Assembly (NCBI RefSeq): GCF_001766835.1
Contig: NZ_LKEU01000030.1
Coordinates: forward strand, 92,998 to 156,997
Source: Acetobacterium wieringae
GTDB lineage: Bacteria; Bacillota; Clostridia; Eubacteriales; Eubacteriaceae
DNA: 64,000 nucleotides
Direction of reading: 5' to 3'
This document shows positions 34,743 to 43,348 of this stretch, piece by piece. Position 1 is the stretch's first letter. Each line of letters opens with the position of its first letter. The notes beneath the pieces were generated by a model. The model was not told the origin of the DNA. It made no database searches and was given only the letters and a program-made list of their open reading frames with translations. The position numbers were made by a program, and so were the translations under genes.

Positions 34743-35225
34743 ATGCAACTGATATTTCTGCCCCAGGGACTGACGATTCTGCTGTGTTTTATCGTCTGGC
34801 CGCTGCTTCAGGTAAGCGCGGCCCTGCTCTGCACCCGCCTGCCGGATCGCTTTTTAGACTACGGTGCCTGGTTTTACCGGGCCCATCGCTGGGAAAACGA
34901 TGGCGAGATCTATCAAAAGTGGTTGCAGGTGCGGCGCTGGAAAAAATACCTACCGGATGGCGGTTCGCTGGTCAAGGGCGGTTTTGAAAAGAAAAAGCTG
35001 GTCAGTTTTGACACCGATAATCTCGACAAATACCTGCGGGAATCCTGCCGCGCCGAAATGATCCACTGGCTGGCGATTCTGCCTTTCTGGATCTTCGGCT
35101 TTTTTACGCCACCGATCGTGATGCTTTATATGCTGATCTATGCCCTGGCGATCAATCTGCCCTGTGTGATTGCCCAGCGCTATAACCGACCGCGGATTGT
35201 CCGGATTGTGGCGCGACGGAAGTAA
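34743..35225 (+). CDS. CrtO-like glycosyl-carotenoid acyltransferase family protein
   Basis: A 160-residue membrane protein of the glycosyl-4,4'-diaponeurosporenoate acyltransferase (CrtO) family. It has an N-terminal membrane helix, the conserved central segment WENDGEIYQKWLQVRRWKKY and LPDGGSLVKGGF, then HWLAILPFW and two further helices ending NLPCVIAQRYNRPR. CrtO attaches a fatty acid to the sugar of staphyloxanthin. As the last gene of the operon it supports a pathway making an acylated glycolipid. Start ATG 34743 follows GAGAGGAGC. No terminator was found; a new promoter follows at 35268. Confidence 0.82.
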   Translation: MQLIFLPQGLTILLCFIVWPLLQVSAALLCTRLPDRFLDYGAWFYRAHRWENDGEIYQKWLQVRRWKKYLPDGGSLVKGGFEKKKLVSFDTDNLDKYLRESCRAEMIHWLAILPFWIFGFFTPPIVMLYMLIYALAINLPCVIAQRYNRPRIVRIVARRK

Positions 35226-35267
35226 TAAGCGGTTTAGCTTCATTACTTTCAACATTCAAAATTAGAG

Positions 35268-35296
35268 TTGACAGATAAACCAGAAACAGATACGAT
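35268..35296 (+). promoter_or_regulatory. Promoter of the PilJ-like diguanylate cyclase gene
   Basis: TTGACA and TACGAT are separated by 17 bases, and the start codon is 31 bases downstream. Confidence 0.75.
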
Positions 35297-35326
35297 GAAA
35301 GATAAAAAACTGAGGATAATAAAAGT

Positions 35327-36370
35327 ATGAATAGTAATCGAAAATTGCTATATAAAGTTGTACAATTGGTCTGTGTCGTTATTTTAGGGATCGTGCTGTT
35401 TAATATTTTCCAGCTGGTGGACATTATCCAGGGAACCGGACGGGTGATCAACTATACCGGGATTATCCGTGGCGGCACCCAGCGACTGGTTAAGCTGGAA
35501 ACCAACGGCATCCCCAAGGATGATCTGATGCTATATCTGGACGGAATTCTCAATGAGCTCCAGACCGGGCAAGGACAGTACGATCTGGATAAACTGGACG
35601 ACATTCCCTATCTTGAAAAGCTCTCGGAGCTGAATGATTATTGGGATGAGTTGCAGACAGAAATTATGATCTATCGGAGCGATCCGGGCAACAAGGAGAA
35701 AGTCGTTCAGATGAGTGAAACCTATTTTAATATGGCCAACGACGTGGTCGGAACGGCAGAATTTTATCTGGAACAAAAAACAAAAGTTCTCACCAGCCTG
35801 GAATTGGTGATGGTTATCCTATTGGGCCTGCTGATTGTCATTTCACTCCAACAGGCCATCACCGAAATCCATTTGATAAGAAAAAACAAAGAGCTGGCCA
35901 CGGCGGCTTATTATGATAAACCAACCGGACTACCCGGTCGGCTGAGCTGTGAAGAGAAGATTTGGACACCGATGGATCGCAAACAGGGCCCCTATTGTAT
36001 GGTGATGATGGATCTTAATAATCTGAAATGGGTCAATGATACCATCGGTCATAGTGCGGGGGATACTCTGATTAAAGCTTTTGCAGATATTTTAAACCAT
36101 CTGACCAATGAAAATGTCTTTGTTGGCCGTTATGGCGGCGATGAATTCATAATGATTATCAAAAATCATCGTGAGGAACAAATACAGCAGTTGCTAAAGG
36201 AGATCGAACTGGCCACGATCCTGTATAACAAAAAGTCAGAGCAACTGAAAATCCAATACGCCGTTGGTTATGAATATGGCGGTGACTCACTCCCACAGAT
36301 GCTGGAAAAAGCCGATGAAAAAATGTATTTAAATAAAACTGCAGCTAAAGCTGACACCAATGATTTGTAG
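35327..36370 (+). CDS. Membrane diguanylate cyclase with PilJ-like sensor
   Basis: A 347-residue protein. Helix 1 (about 8-30) is followed by an extracytoplasmic four-helix region (about 35-155) with GIIRGGTQRLVKLE, which resembles the PilJ/type IV pilus chemoreceptor sensor that can bind nitrate-like ligands. Helix 2 (about 157-180) leads to a GGDEF domain (about 195-340) with an intact YGGDEF loop. The RxxD inhibitory site is absent (ENVF at that position). It should make c-di-GMP. A Crp-type regulator gene starts 16 bases after its stop and is probably co-transcribed. Confidence 0.87.
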   Translation: MNSNRKLLYKVVQLVCVVILGIVLFNIFQLVDIIQGTGRVINYTGIIRGGTQRLVKLETNGIPKDDLMLYLDGILNELQTGQGQYDLDKLDDIPYLEKLSELNDYWDELQTEIMIYRSDPGNKEKVVQMSETYFNMANDVVGTAEFYLEQKTKVLTSLELVMVILLGLLIVISLQQAITEIHLIRKNKELATAAYYDKPTGLPGRLSCEEKIWTPMDRKQGPYCMVMMDLNNLKWVNDTIGHSAGDTLIKAFADILNHLTNENVFVGRYGGDEFIMIIKNHREEQIQQLLKEIELATILYNKKSEQLKIQYAVGYEYGGDSLPQMLEKADEKMYLNKTAAKADTNDL

Positions 36371-36386
36371 ATGAAAGGCAGGCACA

Positions 36387-37049
36387 ATGGAGCTGCAATA
36401 TTATTTTGCCGATGATTTTTCGGCGTTTGAAGATTATTTCGCCGGGATTAAAAAAACGGTTCGACGCTACCTTAAAAACGAGCCTGTTAACGGCTTTGGC
36501 GAGCCCCTCGATGAGATGTACTACATTACCTCCGGAACCATGTCGGGCTCCTTTATTCATGAATCCGGGAACGTCAAGACGTCATCGTTTTATGGTAAGG
36601 GTTATCTGGCACCGCTGTATTTTCCGGGCGAGATTGAGATGATGCGGTCTTTTGCCTTTACGGCAGTCACCGATCTGGAAGTGTTTGTCTTTAACCGGGT
36701 CGGCTTTGAGCGGTATGTTAATTCCAATCCGGATCTGAATATGGCGATGTATCGGGCTTATATCAAACTGGTCTCGCTCAATGGCCAGGAACTGGCCAAC
36801 CAGTTATTTTCCACCGGCATGGAGAAGATCTGCAATTTTTTTTATATCTATTTAAAAAACACCAATGATCATGATCAGCGAATTCCCTTTTCCCAGCAGG
36901 CGATTGCCGAATTCGTGGGACTCAACCGGGCCAATGTGGCCAAGTATTTAAAGATTCTCCGGGAGGAGCAGATCATTGATACCCGGCGAAACCAGATTTT
37001 TATTATAAACATGGAAAAATTGCGACAATTTTGCTCACAAACCATTTAG
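36387..37049 (+). CDS. Crp/Fnr-family transcriptional regulator
   Basis: A 220-residue regulator. An N-terminal cyclic-nucleotide-binding-type beta-barrel (about 15-125) has no clear cAMP-binding arginine and no Fnr cysteines. A C-terminal winged helix (about 150-215) contains the recognition segment SQQAIAEFVGLNRANVAKYLK. It follows a diguanylate cyclase gene by 16 bases. Downstream, after a terminator, is the methyltransferase pair at 37279-39501, which it may control. The effector is unknown. Confidence 0.88.
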   Translation: MELQYYFADDFSAFEDYFAGIKKTVRRYLKNEPVNGFGEPLDEMYYITSGTMSGSFIHESGNVKTSSFYGKGYLAPLYFPGEIEMMRSFAFTAVTDLEVFVFNRVGFERYVNSNPDLNMAMYRAYIKLVSLNGQELANQLFSTGMEKICNFFYIYLKNTNDHDQRIPFSQQAIAEFVGLNRANVAKYLKILREEQIIDTRRNQIFIINMEKLRQFCSQTI

Positions 37050-37080
37050 ATAATCTTAAAAATATAAAAGTTTACAAAAA

Positions 37081-37118
37081 AACCGCCCTTATGTCTTTTG
37101 CGAGACAGAAGGGCGGTT
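37081..37118 (+). terminator. Terminator after the Crp-type gene
   Basis: The stem AACCGCCCTT / AAGGGCGGTT encloses an inner TGTCT/AGACA helix and is followed by a weak T-run. The A-run in front would serve as a T-run on the minus strand. Confidence 0.75.
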
Positions 37119-37278
37119 TAGATTTTGCTATGATGTTGATAGAGCTGTAAACCTTTAACGGTCAATCAGAAAAAATTACTTTTGCTTAAAAAAGCAGAAG
37201 GTAATGAGTAAACAGCAGCCGATTGGCCGTTTTATGAGGCGTCTGGTCATTTTAAATAAATTTACATGGAGGAACAAA

Positions 37279-38664
37279 ATGAGTGATGTTTTAGCCTTGC
37301 AACAAAAACGCAGTCAACTGTACCGTGATTTCTATGCCAATACCATTCCCGAGCGGATGCCGATTGGGATCACCCTGCCCCAGCATCTGGTGGCCGAATA
37401 TGGGGGTCAGAATCTGTTTGATTTTCAGTTTAACTATGCGCTTTTGGCCGATCCGGCCCGCGACCTGTGCAAAAAAATCTATTCGGATTCCTGTCCGGTG
37501 GCTCCGGCTAATTTTTTGCTGTCCCGTACGCCGTCGATGTATCAGCTCTATGGTTCCCAGTCCTTTGTGATGGGTAATGGCGGTTTTGTCCAACATCCGG
37601 AGGTGGTCGGGATGCTGGCTGATGAATACCCCCAGTTGATTGACAACCCCTTTGATTTTCTGGTTGAGACGGTGATTCCCCGACAGCATAAAAACCTCGA
37701 TCCCAAGAATCCCCTGATCATGGCAACTGCCATTCAGATGGGCAAGCAGGCGCTTACAAATGACGAAATGGCCTTTCTGCCGACATTTTTTGAACTGATC
37801 CAGACTCATGGCTATTATCCCGGCAGTCCGCTTGGCTCCTTTAATTTTACCGAAGCCCCACTGGATTTTATTGCTGATCAGCTGCGCAGTTTTTCCGGCA
37901 TCAGCATGGATGTCCGCCGACATAAAAGCCAGCTTCAGGAAGCAGCTGACGCCGTGATGCCATTGCTCTTTCATTGGGGTCTGCCGGGGAATATTAATCC
38001 CCAGGGCTCGGTCTTTATACCGCTGCATATGCCGACCTTTATGCGGGAAAAGGATTTTGTGGAAATCTACCTGCCGTCCTATCAAACGATGCTTAAGCAG
38101 TTTGCGGCGGTGGGGGCCCGTCCCAATATGTTCTGCGAACACGACTGGAGCCGTTATCTGGATATTCTAGAGTCAGAAATTCCGGCGGGTTGCCAGCTGG
38201 CTTTTGAATATGGTGACCCTCAGACCATTAAAGACAAGCTGGGCAAAAAATTCCTGTTGACTGGCTTATTCCCCAGCGCCGCATTAAAGACCGATACCCC
38301 AGCCCAGATTGTTGATCGGGCCAAGGCGTTTTTGGATATCATGCTGCCTGGCGGCGGTTATATTTTTGGTTTTGATAAAAACCCGCTGACCTTAAAGGAA
38401 GTAAACCTCGACACCCTGGCGGCCCTGACCGAATTTATCCGGGATTATGCGACCTATAAAAACCCCGGGGATGCTTTTGGCACACCGCTTAATAATGAAG
38501 GTTTTGTTTTTGATGAGAACCAGGTACCAAAACCGCGGTCACGCTACCTGTTTGATTGGGACAGCTTTAAACAAAAATATCCGTTGACCCCGGATTTTGC
38601 CCGGGCCAATTTTGAACGGTTTAGCAAGGAAACCTTTGATTTTTACATGAATCTGCTGATATAA
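37279..38664 (+). CDS. UroD-fold corrinoid-dependent methyltransferase-like protein
   Basis: A 461-residue protein of the uroporphyrinogen decarboxylase superfamily. Members of this type in acetogens and methanogens (MtaA/MtbA and demethylase subunits) move methyl groups to or from corrinoid proteins instead of decarboxylating porphyrins. Recognisable parts are ERMPIGITLPQHLV near the start, FCEHDWSRYLDILE and the C-terminal GGGYIFGFDKNPLT, which resembles the usual GGY-F-x4 ending. The start ATG at 37279 follows GGAGG; the longer frame from 37204 is not needed. A pterin-binding methyltransferase gene follows 30 bases on. No corrinoid protein gene is in the window. The methyl donor is unknown. 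Confidence 0.78.
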   Translation: MSDVLALQQKRSQLYRDFYANTIPERMPIGITLPQHLVAEYGGQNLFDFQFNYALLADPARDLCKKIYSDSCPVAPANFLLSRTPSMYQLYGSQSFVMGNGGFVQHPEVVGMLADEYPQLIDNPFDFLVETVIPRQHKNLDPKNPLIMATAIQMGKQALTNDEMAFLPTFFELIQTHGYYPGSPLGSFNFTEAPLDFIADQLRSFSGISMDVRRHKSQLQEAADAVMPLLFHWGLPGNINPQGSVFIPLHMPTFMREKDFVEIYLPSYQTMLKQFAAVGARPNMFCEHDWSRYLDILESEIPAGCQLAFEYGDPQTIKDKLGKKFLLTGLFPSAALKTDTPAQIVDRAKAFLDIMLPGGGYIFGFDKNPLTLKEVNLDTLAALTEFIRDYATYKNPGDAFGTPLNNEGFVFDENQVPKPRSRYLFDWDSFKQKYPLTPDFARANFERFSKETFDFYMNLLI

Positions 38665-38694
38665 TGAGGAAAACAGACAAAAAGGAGAAATGCA

Positions 38695-39501
38695 GTGATT
38701 ATTATCGGAGAAAAAATTAACGGGAGCATTCCGGCGGTGAAAGCGGCCATCGAAAAACGGGACGCCGCTTTTATCGCTGACCGGGCCATCAAGCAGGCCG
38801 AAGCGGGAGCGGATTTTATTGATATATGTGCCAGCACTGCGCCGGAAGAGGAGATCAAAACGCTACAGTGGCTGATAGCGGTGGTGCAGGATGCGGTGGA
38901 CACGCCGCTGTGTATTGACAGCCCCAATCCCCGGGCCATTGAAGCCGTCTTTAAAGATGCCAACAAACCGGGGATGATCAATTCGATTTCCGAAGAAGGA
39001 GACAAGTGCGAGATCCTGTTGCCTTTGCTGGCCGGAAATAGTTGGGAAGTGGTTGGCTTAACCTGTGACAACAAGGGAATTCCCTGTGATCTGGAAACCA
39101 AGCTGGCAATCACCGGCCGGATGGTGGAAAAGGCTGATAAACTGGGGATCACCCCGGATCGGATTCACATTGATCCCTGTGTGATGGCCCTGTCCACCGA
39201 TAACAATGCCCTGGTCAACCTGGGCAACGAAATCAGAGCCATCAAGGCACTCTATCCGACTATCCACGTCACCGGGGCGATCAGTAATATTTCCTTTGGT
39301 TTACCGGTACGACCGCTGCTGAATAAAACGGCCATGGCCTTTGCCATGGAAGCGGGGATGGATTCGGCGGTGCTGGATCCGACAAATCGGGAAATGATGG
39401 GCACCATCTTCGCCACCTATGCCCTGATGGGACAGGATAAGCACTGTCGCAAATACAGCAAAGCCTATCGGGCCGGGATCATCGGGCCGGTGGGGCAATA
39501 A
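38695..39501 (+). CDS. Methyltetrahydrofolate:corrinoid methyltransferase (pterin-binding, MtgA/MT II-like)
   Basis: A 268-residue TIM-barrel protein of the dihydropteroate synthase/AcsE group. IIIGEKINGSIPAVKAAI at the start, GADFIDICAS, DSPNPRAIEAVF, GMINSISEE and TGAISNISFGLP are characteristic of methyltransferases that pass a methyl group between a corrinoid protein and tetrahydrofolate, as MT II does in O-demethylase systems. The start is a GTG at 38695 with an AAAGGAG site; an ATG five bases upstream is out of frame. Together with the UroD-fold protein it forms an incomplete methyltransferase system that needs a corrinoid protein from elsewhere. A terminator follows. Confidence 0.87.
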   Translation: MIIIGEKINGSIPAVKAAIEKRDAAFIADRAIKQAEAGADFIDICASTAPEEEIKTLQWLIAVVQDAVDTPLCIDSPNPRAIEAVFKDANKPGMINSISEEGDKCEILLPLLAGNSWEVVGLTCDNKGIPCDLETKLAITGRMVEKADKLGITPDRIHIDPCVMALSTDNNALVNLGNEIRAIKALYPTIHVTGAISNISFGLPVRPLLNKTAMAFAMEAGMDSAVLDPTNREMMGTIFATYALMGQDKHCRKYSKAYRAGIIGPVGQ

Positions 39502-39507
39502 ATAAAC

Positions 39508-39550
39508 AATACCGGGTCGTGGCGAAGCGCCGCAATCCGGTATTTTTTTA
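39508..39550 (+). terminator. Terminator after methyltransferase genes
   Basis: The stem AATACCGG / CCGGTATT has an inner GGCG/CGCC helix and a T7 run. Confidence 0.85.
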
Positions 39551-39580
39551 ACCCGACGATCAGCAAGCGGATTAAATTTA

Positions 39581-39779
39581 TTGGATAAATGACTTAAAGT
39601 GTTATATAATAACCTTAATTTAAACTCGGCGGAAAACCTGTAATCGCAAAATGAGTGAGCTTTATTATCGTAACAGGGCTCGTGGCTCGTCGGTTAAAAA
39701 AAGAAACCGTCAAGCGCTGAAATTTTGCTGTTGATGGCAGAAGTCTCGGGGATTTCCGCAAGCTTTGAAAGGAGTTCTT
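39581..39779 (+). promoter_or_regulatory. Promoter and long structured leader of the S41 protease gene
   Basis: TTGGAT (39581-39586) and TATAAT (39605-39610) are 18 bases apart. The transcript would have an untranslated leader of about 160 bases with CCTGT/ACAGG and CGGTT/AACCG hairpins. I do not recognise any known riboswitch class in it. Confidence 0.45.
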
Positions 39780-41246
39780 ATGCAAACCAGGGAAATAAAA
39801 AAACTACTTGCGATTCTTTGTATCGTCATCGTCGTTGCCGGGATTCTTGCCTATTTTGACCGGCCACCGACCCAATCGGAGGCAACCAACGATTTTAGTG
39901 ATCTCAGCTGGACAGCAGCCTTTGAAGCGCTACACGAAACCCTCGCGCAGGAATATGCCTTCACAGAATGGAAGGGAATTGATTGGGATTCCCTTCATGC
40001 CACCTATGCACCCCAGATTGCCGCCGCCCAAAGCAGTCAGGATTTTAAAGGCTACTATTTGACGCTGCGGGCTTATCTCAATGAAATACCCGATGGCCAT
40101 GTCCGGGTCAACAATCTTAAAGAAATTGATGATTTATTTATTGGTGGCGGCTATGGGCTGGCACTTGCAAACAGCAGTGATCATAACATCATCATCAGTT
40201 GGGTTGATCCTGCGTCGCAGGCCTTTGCAGCCGGGCTGCGACCCGGTACGGAAGTGGTTTCCTGGAATGGTCAGCCGATCCGGACGGCGCTGGATCAAAC
40301 CGAAACGCTGCTTTGTGGAACATCGGCCACCACCGAATATCTGAATCTGAAAAAGCTGGCCTATCTGGTTCGGGCTCCGATTGGCCAGCCGGTTGAGATC
40401 GGCTATCTGGGGGCTGATGAGGTAACCCTGGCAACGTTGGTTGCTTTTGATGATGGGGGCCAATCGCTTCGCAAAAACTATCCGGATGCAGTGGTTTCCA
40501 ATAAACTTAGGGATATGTTTGTCGGGGTCGATAACCCGGATCCGGTGCCAACGGCGATGGTGGAAAGCCAAACGGTGGCTGATACGATCACTTATGTAAA
40601 AATTCAGGGAGAACTCGATGCTGATCTTCAGGAAACCGGAAAAACGCAGTCAACCCTGGAGCTGCTTCGTGATGCCATTGCTTCTGCCAAACAAAATGGC
40701 AGTCAGGGGCTGATTATCGATCTTAGGAATAATATTGGCGGACTGGATCAGATGGCGGTGGATATGCTGGGATTTTTTTATGATCAGCCAGCCTTTTATG
40801 AATACCAGAATCTCTATAATCCGGCAACAGGGGCATTTGAAATTCAAGAAAATGAAGACGGCAGTGTTGGTCTGACCATTGCGCCGACCCAACCGCATTA
40901 TGGGGGAGCGGTGATTGTCTTGATCAATCCCAAGTGCGTCAGTTCCGGAGAAGGGCTGGCGATGGGGCTTCAGAAACTGCCCAATGTCAGAACGCTGGGT
41001 TTTTATGGCACCAATGGATCATTTGGCCTGGCTGGCGCTGAAGCCTTGATGCCCGGTTCACTGACGGTCCACTGGCCGTCGGGACAGTCGCTGGACGAAC
41101 AGAAAAACATCCAGCTGGACAGTCGTAATGGCAGTGGCGGGGTTCGGCCGGATCTGGTCATCCCGATGACGGCGGAAAATGCCATCCGGATTGCCAATGG
41201 GGAAGATGTCGAGTTGGCTGAGGCCATCCAGGTACTGCAAAACTAA
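39780..41246 (+). CDS. Membrane-anchored S41-family (C-terminal processing) peptidase
   Basis: A 488-residue protein with a single N-terminal membrane helix (about 9-27) and the rest outside the cell. A PDZ-like domain (about 115-200, with YGLALANSS and GLRPGTEVVSWNGQPI) precedes the S41 catalytic domain. That domain has GLIIDLRNNIGG and the nucleophile segment INPKCVSSGEGLAMGL, where the serine at about residue 387 fits the catalytic position. A late VRPDLVIPMT matches the family end. S41 enzymes trim C-termini of exported proteins or signal precursors. ATG 39780 lies six bases after AAAGGAG. Confidence 0.87.
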   Translation: MQTREIKKLLAILCIVIVVAGILAYFDRPPTQSEATNDFSDLSWTAAFEALHETLAQEYAFTEWKGIDWDSLHATYAPQIAAAQSSQDFKGYYLTLRAYLNEIPDGHVRVNNLKEIDDLFIGGGYGLALANSSDHNIIISWVDPASQAFAAGLRPGTEVVSWNGQPIRTALDQTETLLCGTSATTEYLNLKKLAYLVRAPIGQPVEIGYLGADEVTLATLVAFDDGGQSLRKNYPDAVVSNKLRDMFVGVDNPDPVPTAMVESQTVADTITYVKIQGELDADLQETGKTQSTLELLRDAIASAKQNGSQGLIIDLRNNIGGLDQMAVDMLGFFYDQPAFYEYQNLYNPATGAFEIQENEDGSVGLTIAPTQPHYGGAVIVLINPKCVSSGEGLAMGLQKLPNVRTLGFYGTNGSFGLAGAEALMPGSLTVHWPSGQSLDEQKNIQLDSRNGSGGVRPDLVIPMTAENAIRIANGEDVELAEAIQVLQN

Positions 41247-41292
41247 GACTACTATTTGTGGTCTGTGCTGATGGTCGCTTAAAACGTTGGAT

Positions 41293-42387
41293 CTAGCCCA
41301 ACTGCACCTGGTTGCGACCGGCCTTCTTGGCGGCGTACATGGCGTCATCGGCCCGGGCAAGCAGGTCAATTAGGGTGCCCCGGCCCTGATAAACCGCCAC
41401 CCCCAGACTGGCAGTGATGTGGGTCGGATTGGTAAACGGGTGTCTGGCAATCTTTAACCGGATTTTTTCACCAAAAAGCAGGGCTCCGGTGGCATCGGTA
41501 TCGGGCAGAATAAAAACGAATTCTTCGCCGCCCCAGCGCCCGACCCGATCCGTCTGGCGGATGTTGTCAAGCAGTACCGTCGACAACTCATTGAGGATCA
41601 GATCCCCGGCCTGATGGCCAAAACGATCATTGACCCACTTGAAATGATCGACATCCAGAAAGATGACGGCAAAGGTCGAATCCGTGCGGTTGGCCCGTTT
41701 ATACTCATCCTCAAGCAGATCCTCGATCCGGGAACGATTGTAAAGCTGGGTCAGTTTGTCGGTTTGTGAAAGCCGGATGATTTCCTCCCGCAGCCGCACC
41801 TGCTCGGTGATATCCCGGGATACGCCCAGCAATCCTTTGAGCTGATCCTGATCATCATAAACCCCGGTTAGAACCGTGTCGGTCCAGAAGGCCTGACCAT
41901 TTTTGGTATATTGCATCTGTTCAAAACGAACCGAATCAAAGCGTTGGCCCCGGGCAATTGTCTGTCTGACCAGGGCCATGGTGCGTTCCATGACCTTTAA
42001 GGTTTCCGGCAAAAAATAGTTGATTTCAAGAAAATGATGGGTGACCTCGTCCACCGTGTAGCCGGTCATCCGCTCCACCGAAGGGCTGATATAGGTAAAT
42101 TCACCATCGAGGTTGACGGTGCTGATAATGTCGCTGGCGTTTTCAATCAGCAGCCGATGATGTTCTTCACTTTCCTTAAGCTTTTTCTTGAGGGCGATCA
42201 ACTCATCCAGATCACAGATGTCGCCGGTATCCGTTTTTTGGGCCTCACTAACAAATGCCTCGATGTGTCCAAGCTTCTCAATCAGCAAAAGAAAATCGGG
42301 GTCATCGGCGTAACCAGCTGGTAGCGGTGGCTTTTTTCCATCCAGCAGGGCATTGAGATAAGCAATCAGGGCGTGGGTATCTTCCAT
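41293..42387 (-). CDS. PAS-GGDEF diguanylate cyclase
   Basis: A 364-residue soluble protein. A helical N-terminus (1-65) leads to a short coiled coil, a PAS/PAC domain (about 70-190, GEFTYISPSVERMTGYTVDEV) and a GGDEF-type domain (about 200-360) with GRWGGEEF. GGEEF is a functional variant. RQTD at the inhibitory-site position suggests feedback control by c-di-GMP. The start ATG at 42387 follows AAAGGAG; the longer frame from 42486 is rejected. It converges with the S41 protease gene, with only 46 bases between. Confidence 0.9.
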   Translation of the reverse strand: MEDTHALIAYLNALLDGKKPPLPAGYADDPDFLLLIEKLGHIEAFVSEAQKTDTGDICDLDELIALKKKLKESEEHHRLLIENASDIISTVNLDGEFTYISPSVERMTGYTVDEVTHHFLEINYFLPETLKVMERTMALVRQTIARGQRFDSVRFEQMQYTKNGQAFWTDTVLTGVYDDQDQLKGLLGVSRDITEQVRLREEIIRLSQTDKLTQLYNRSRIEDLLEDEYKRANRTDSTFAVIFLDVDHFKWVNDRFGHQAGDLILNELSTVLLDNIRQTDRVGRWGGEEFVFILPDTDATGALLFGEKIRLKIARHPFTNPTHITASLGVAVYQGRGTLIDLLARADDAMYAAKKAGRNQVQLG

Positions 42388-42639
42388 AATAATCTCCTTT
42401 ATCGTCAGGGGAATTGCCAAAATAAAAACACAGTGGCTGGCATTGATGTCAGTAGCTTTATACCCAATCGCCAAGTGAACATGCAAGGACTGGCACTTAA
42501 ACTGGGGTTTGGCTTGAAAGGAAATGATAGCACATCCCGATAGAAAAAGCAGAATAAAAATTTGTCGGGCGTTTAAATAGTCGTTGTTATTTAGCCTGCT
42601 TGGGACTAGAATAAGATAAACGCATAAAGGAGGAGAAGG

Positions 42640-43197
42640 ATGAAGGTAATTGTTTTTTTAGCACCAGGATTTGAGGAAGTGGAGGCGTTAACGGTTGTCG
42701 ATTATTTGCGCCGCATCAGCTCGCTAAACGTTGAGATGATCAGCATTGCTGAGGGGCTGATGGTGACGGGCAGCCATCAGATTGAAGTCAAGGCCGACCA
42801 GCATATTGATGAGCTGAGTGACCTTGATAGTTATGAGGCTGTCGTGATTCCCGGCGGAATGCCCGGGGCGGCCAACTTAAGAGATGACCCGCGGGTGATT
42901 GGCGTGGTCAGAGCGATGGAAGCGGCCGGGAAAGTAGTCGCCGCCATCTGTGCCGGACCAATTGTGCTGGCCCAGGCGGGGATCGTCACTGGCAGAAATG
43001 TGACCTCCTATCCCGGCTTTGAAGATGCCTTTCCGGATTCTTGCTACCAGCAGGCAGCGGTGGTGCGGGACGGCCGTATCATTACGTCCCGGGGGCCGGG
43101 AAAAGCGGTGGACTTTGCCCTGGAACTGGTGACTGTTCTGGCAGGGGCGGAAGCGGCCGAAACCTTGCGTAAAAATATTCTCTATGACCGGAAGTAA
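42640..43197 (+). CDS. DJ-1/PfpI family protein
   Basis: A 185-residue DJ-1 family protein with the nucleophilic elbow AAICAGP (Cys near 106), an early acid residue in FEEVEA and the SRGPGKAVDFALELV ending. This places it with DJ-1/YajL proteins, described as glyoxalase III or protein/nucleotide deglycase and as oxidative-stress proteins. The gene has a strong AGGAGG site. The heat-shock gene hsp20 lies immediately downstream under its own promoter, which fits a stress neighbourhood. Confidence 0.9.
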   Translation: MKVIVFLAPGFEEVEALTVVDYLRRISSLNVEMISIAEGLMVTGSHQIEVKADQHIDELSDLDSYEAVVIPGGMPGAANLRDDPRVIGVVRAMEAAGKVVAAICAGPIVLAQAGIVTGRNVTSYPGFEDAFPDSCYQQAAVVRDGRIITSRGPGKAVDFALELVTVLAGAEAAETLRKNILYDRK

Positions 43198-43257
43198 AAA
43201 CCCATCATCGGATTAACTGACCGCCTTAAAAATAACTTAAAAGGCTTTACAGAAGTA

Positions 43258-43286
43258 TTGACAGATAAAAAAAAAGATGGTATAAA
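43258..43286 (+). promoter_or_regulatory. Promoter of hsp20
   Basis: TTGACA (43258-43263) and TATAAA (43281-43286) are 17 bases apart, followed immediately by a CIRCE element. Confidence 0.85.
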
Positions 43287-43296
43287 ATAACCATAG

Positions 43297-43323
43297 TTAG
43301 CACTCGCTAAGTGAGAGTGCTAA
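43297..43323 (+). promoter_or_regulatory. CIRCE operator (HrcA-binding site)
   Basis: TTAGCACTC-N9-GAGTGCTAA, a perfect CIRCE inverted repeat just downstream of the promoter. HrcA should repress hsp20 from here until heat shock. Confidence 0.95.
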
Positions 43324-43348
43324 CAAAATACAATGTAAAGGAGTAGTT

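Noticed and set aside
37120..37278. Sigma-54 promoter for the methyltransferase genes
   Set aside because: No adequate GG-N10-GC pair with the surrounding consensus was found.
39617..39779. c-di-GMP riboswitch in the S41 leader
   Set aside because: A GCAAA-like sequence is present, but the ordered class I and class II c-di-GMP aptamer blocks are not.
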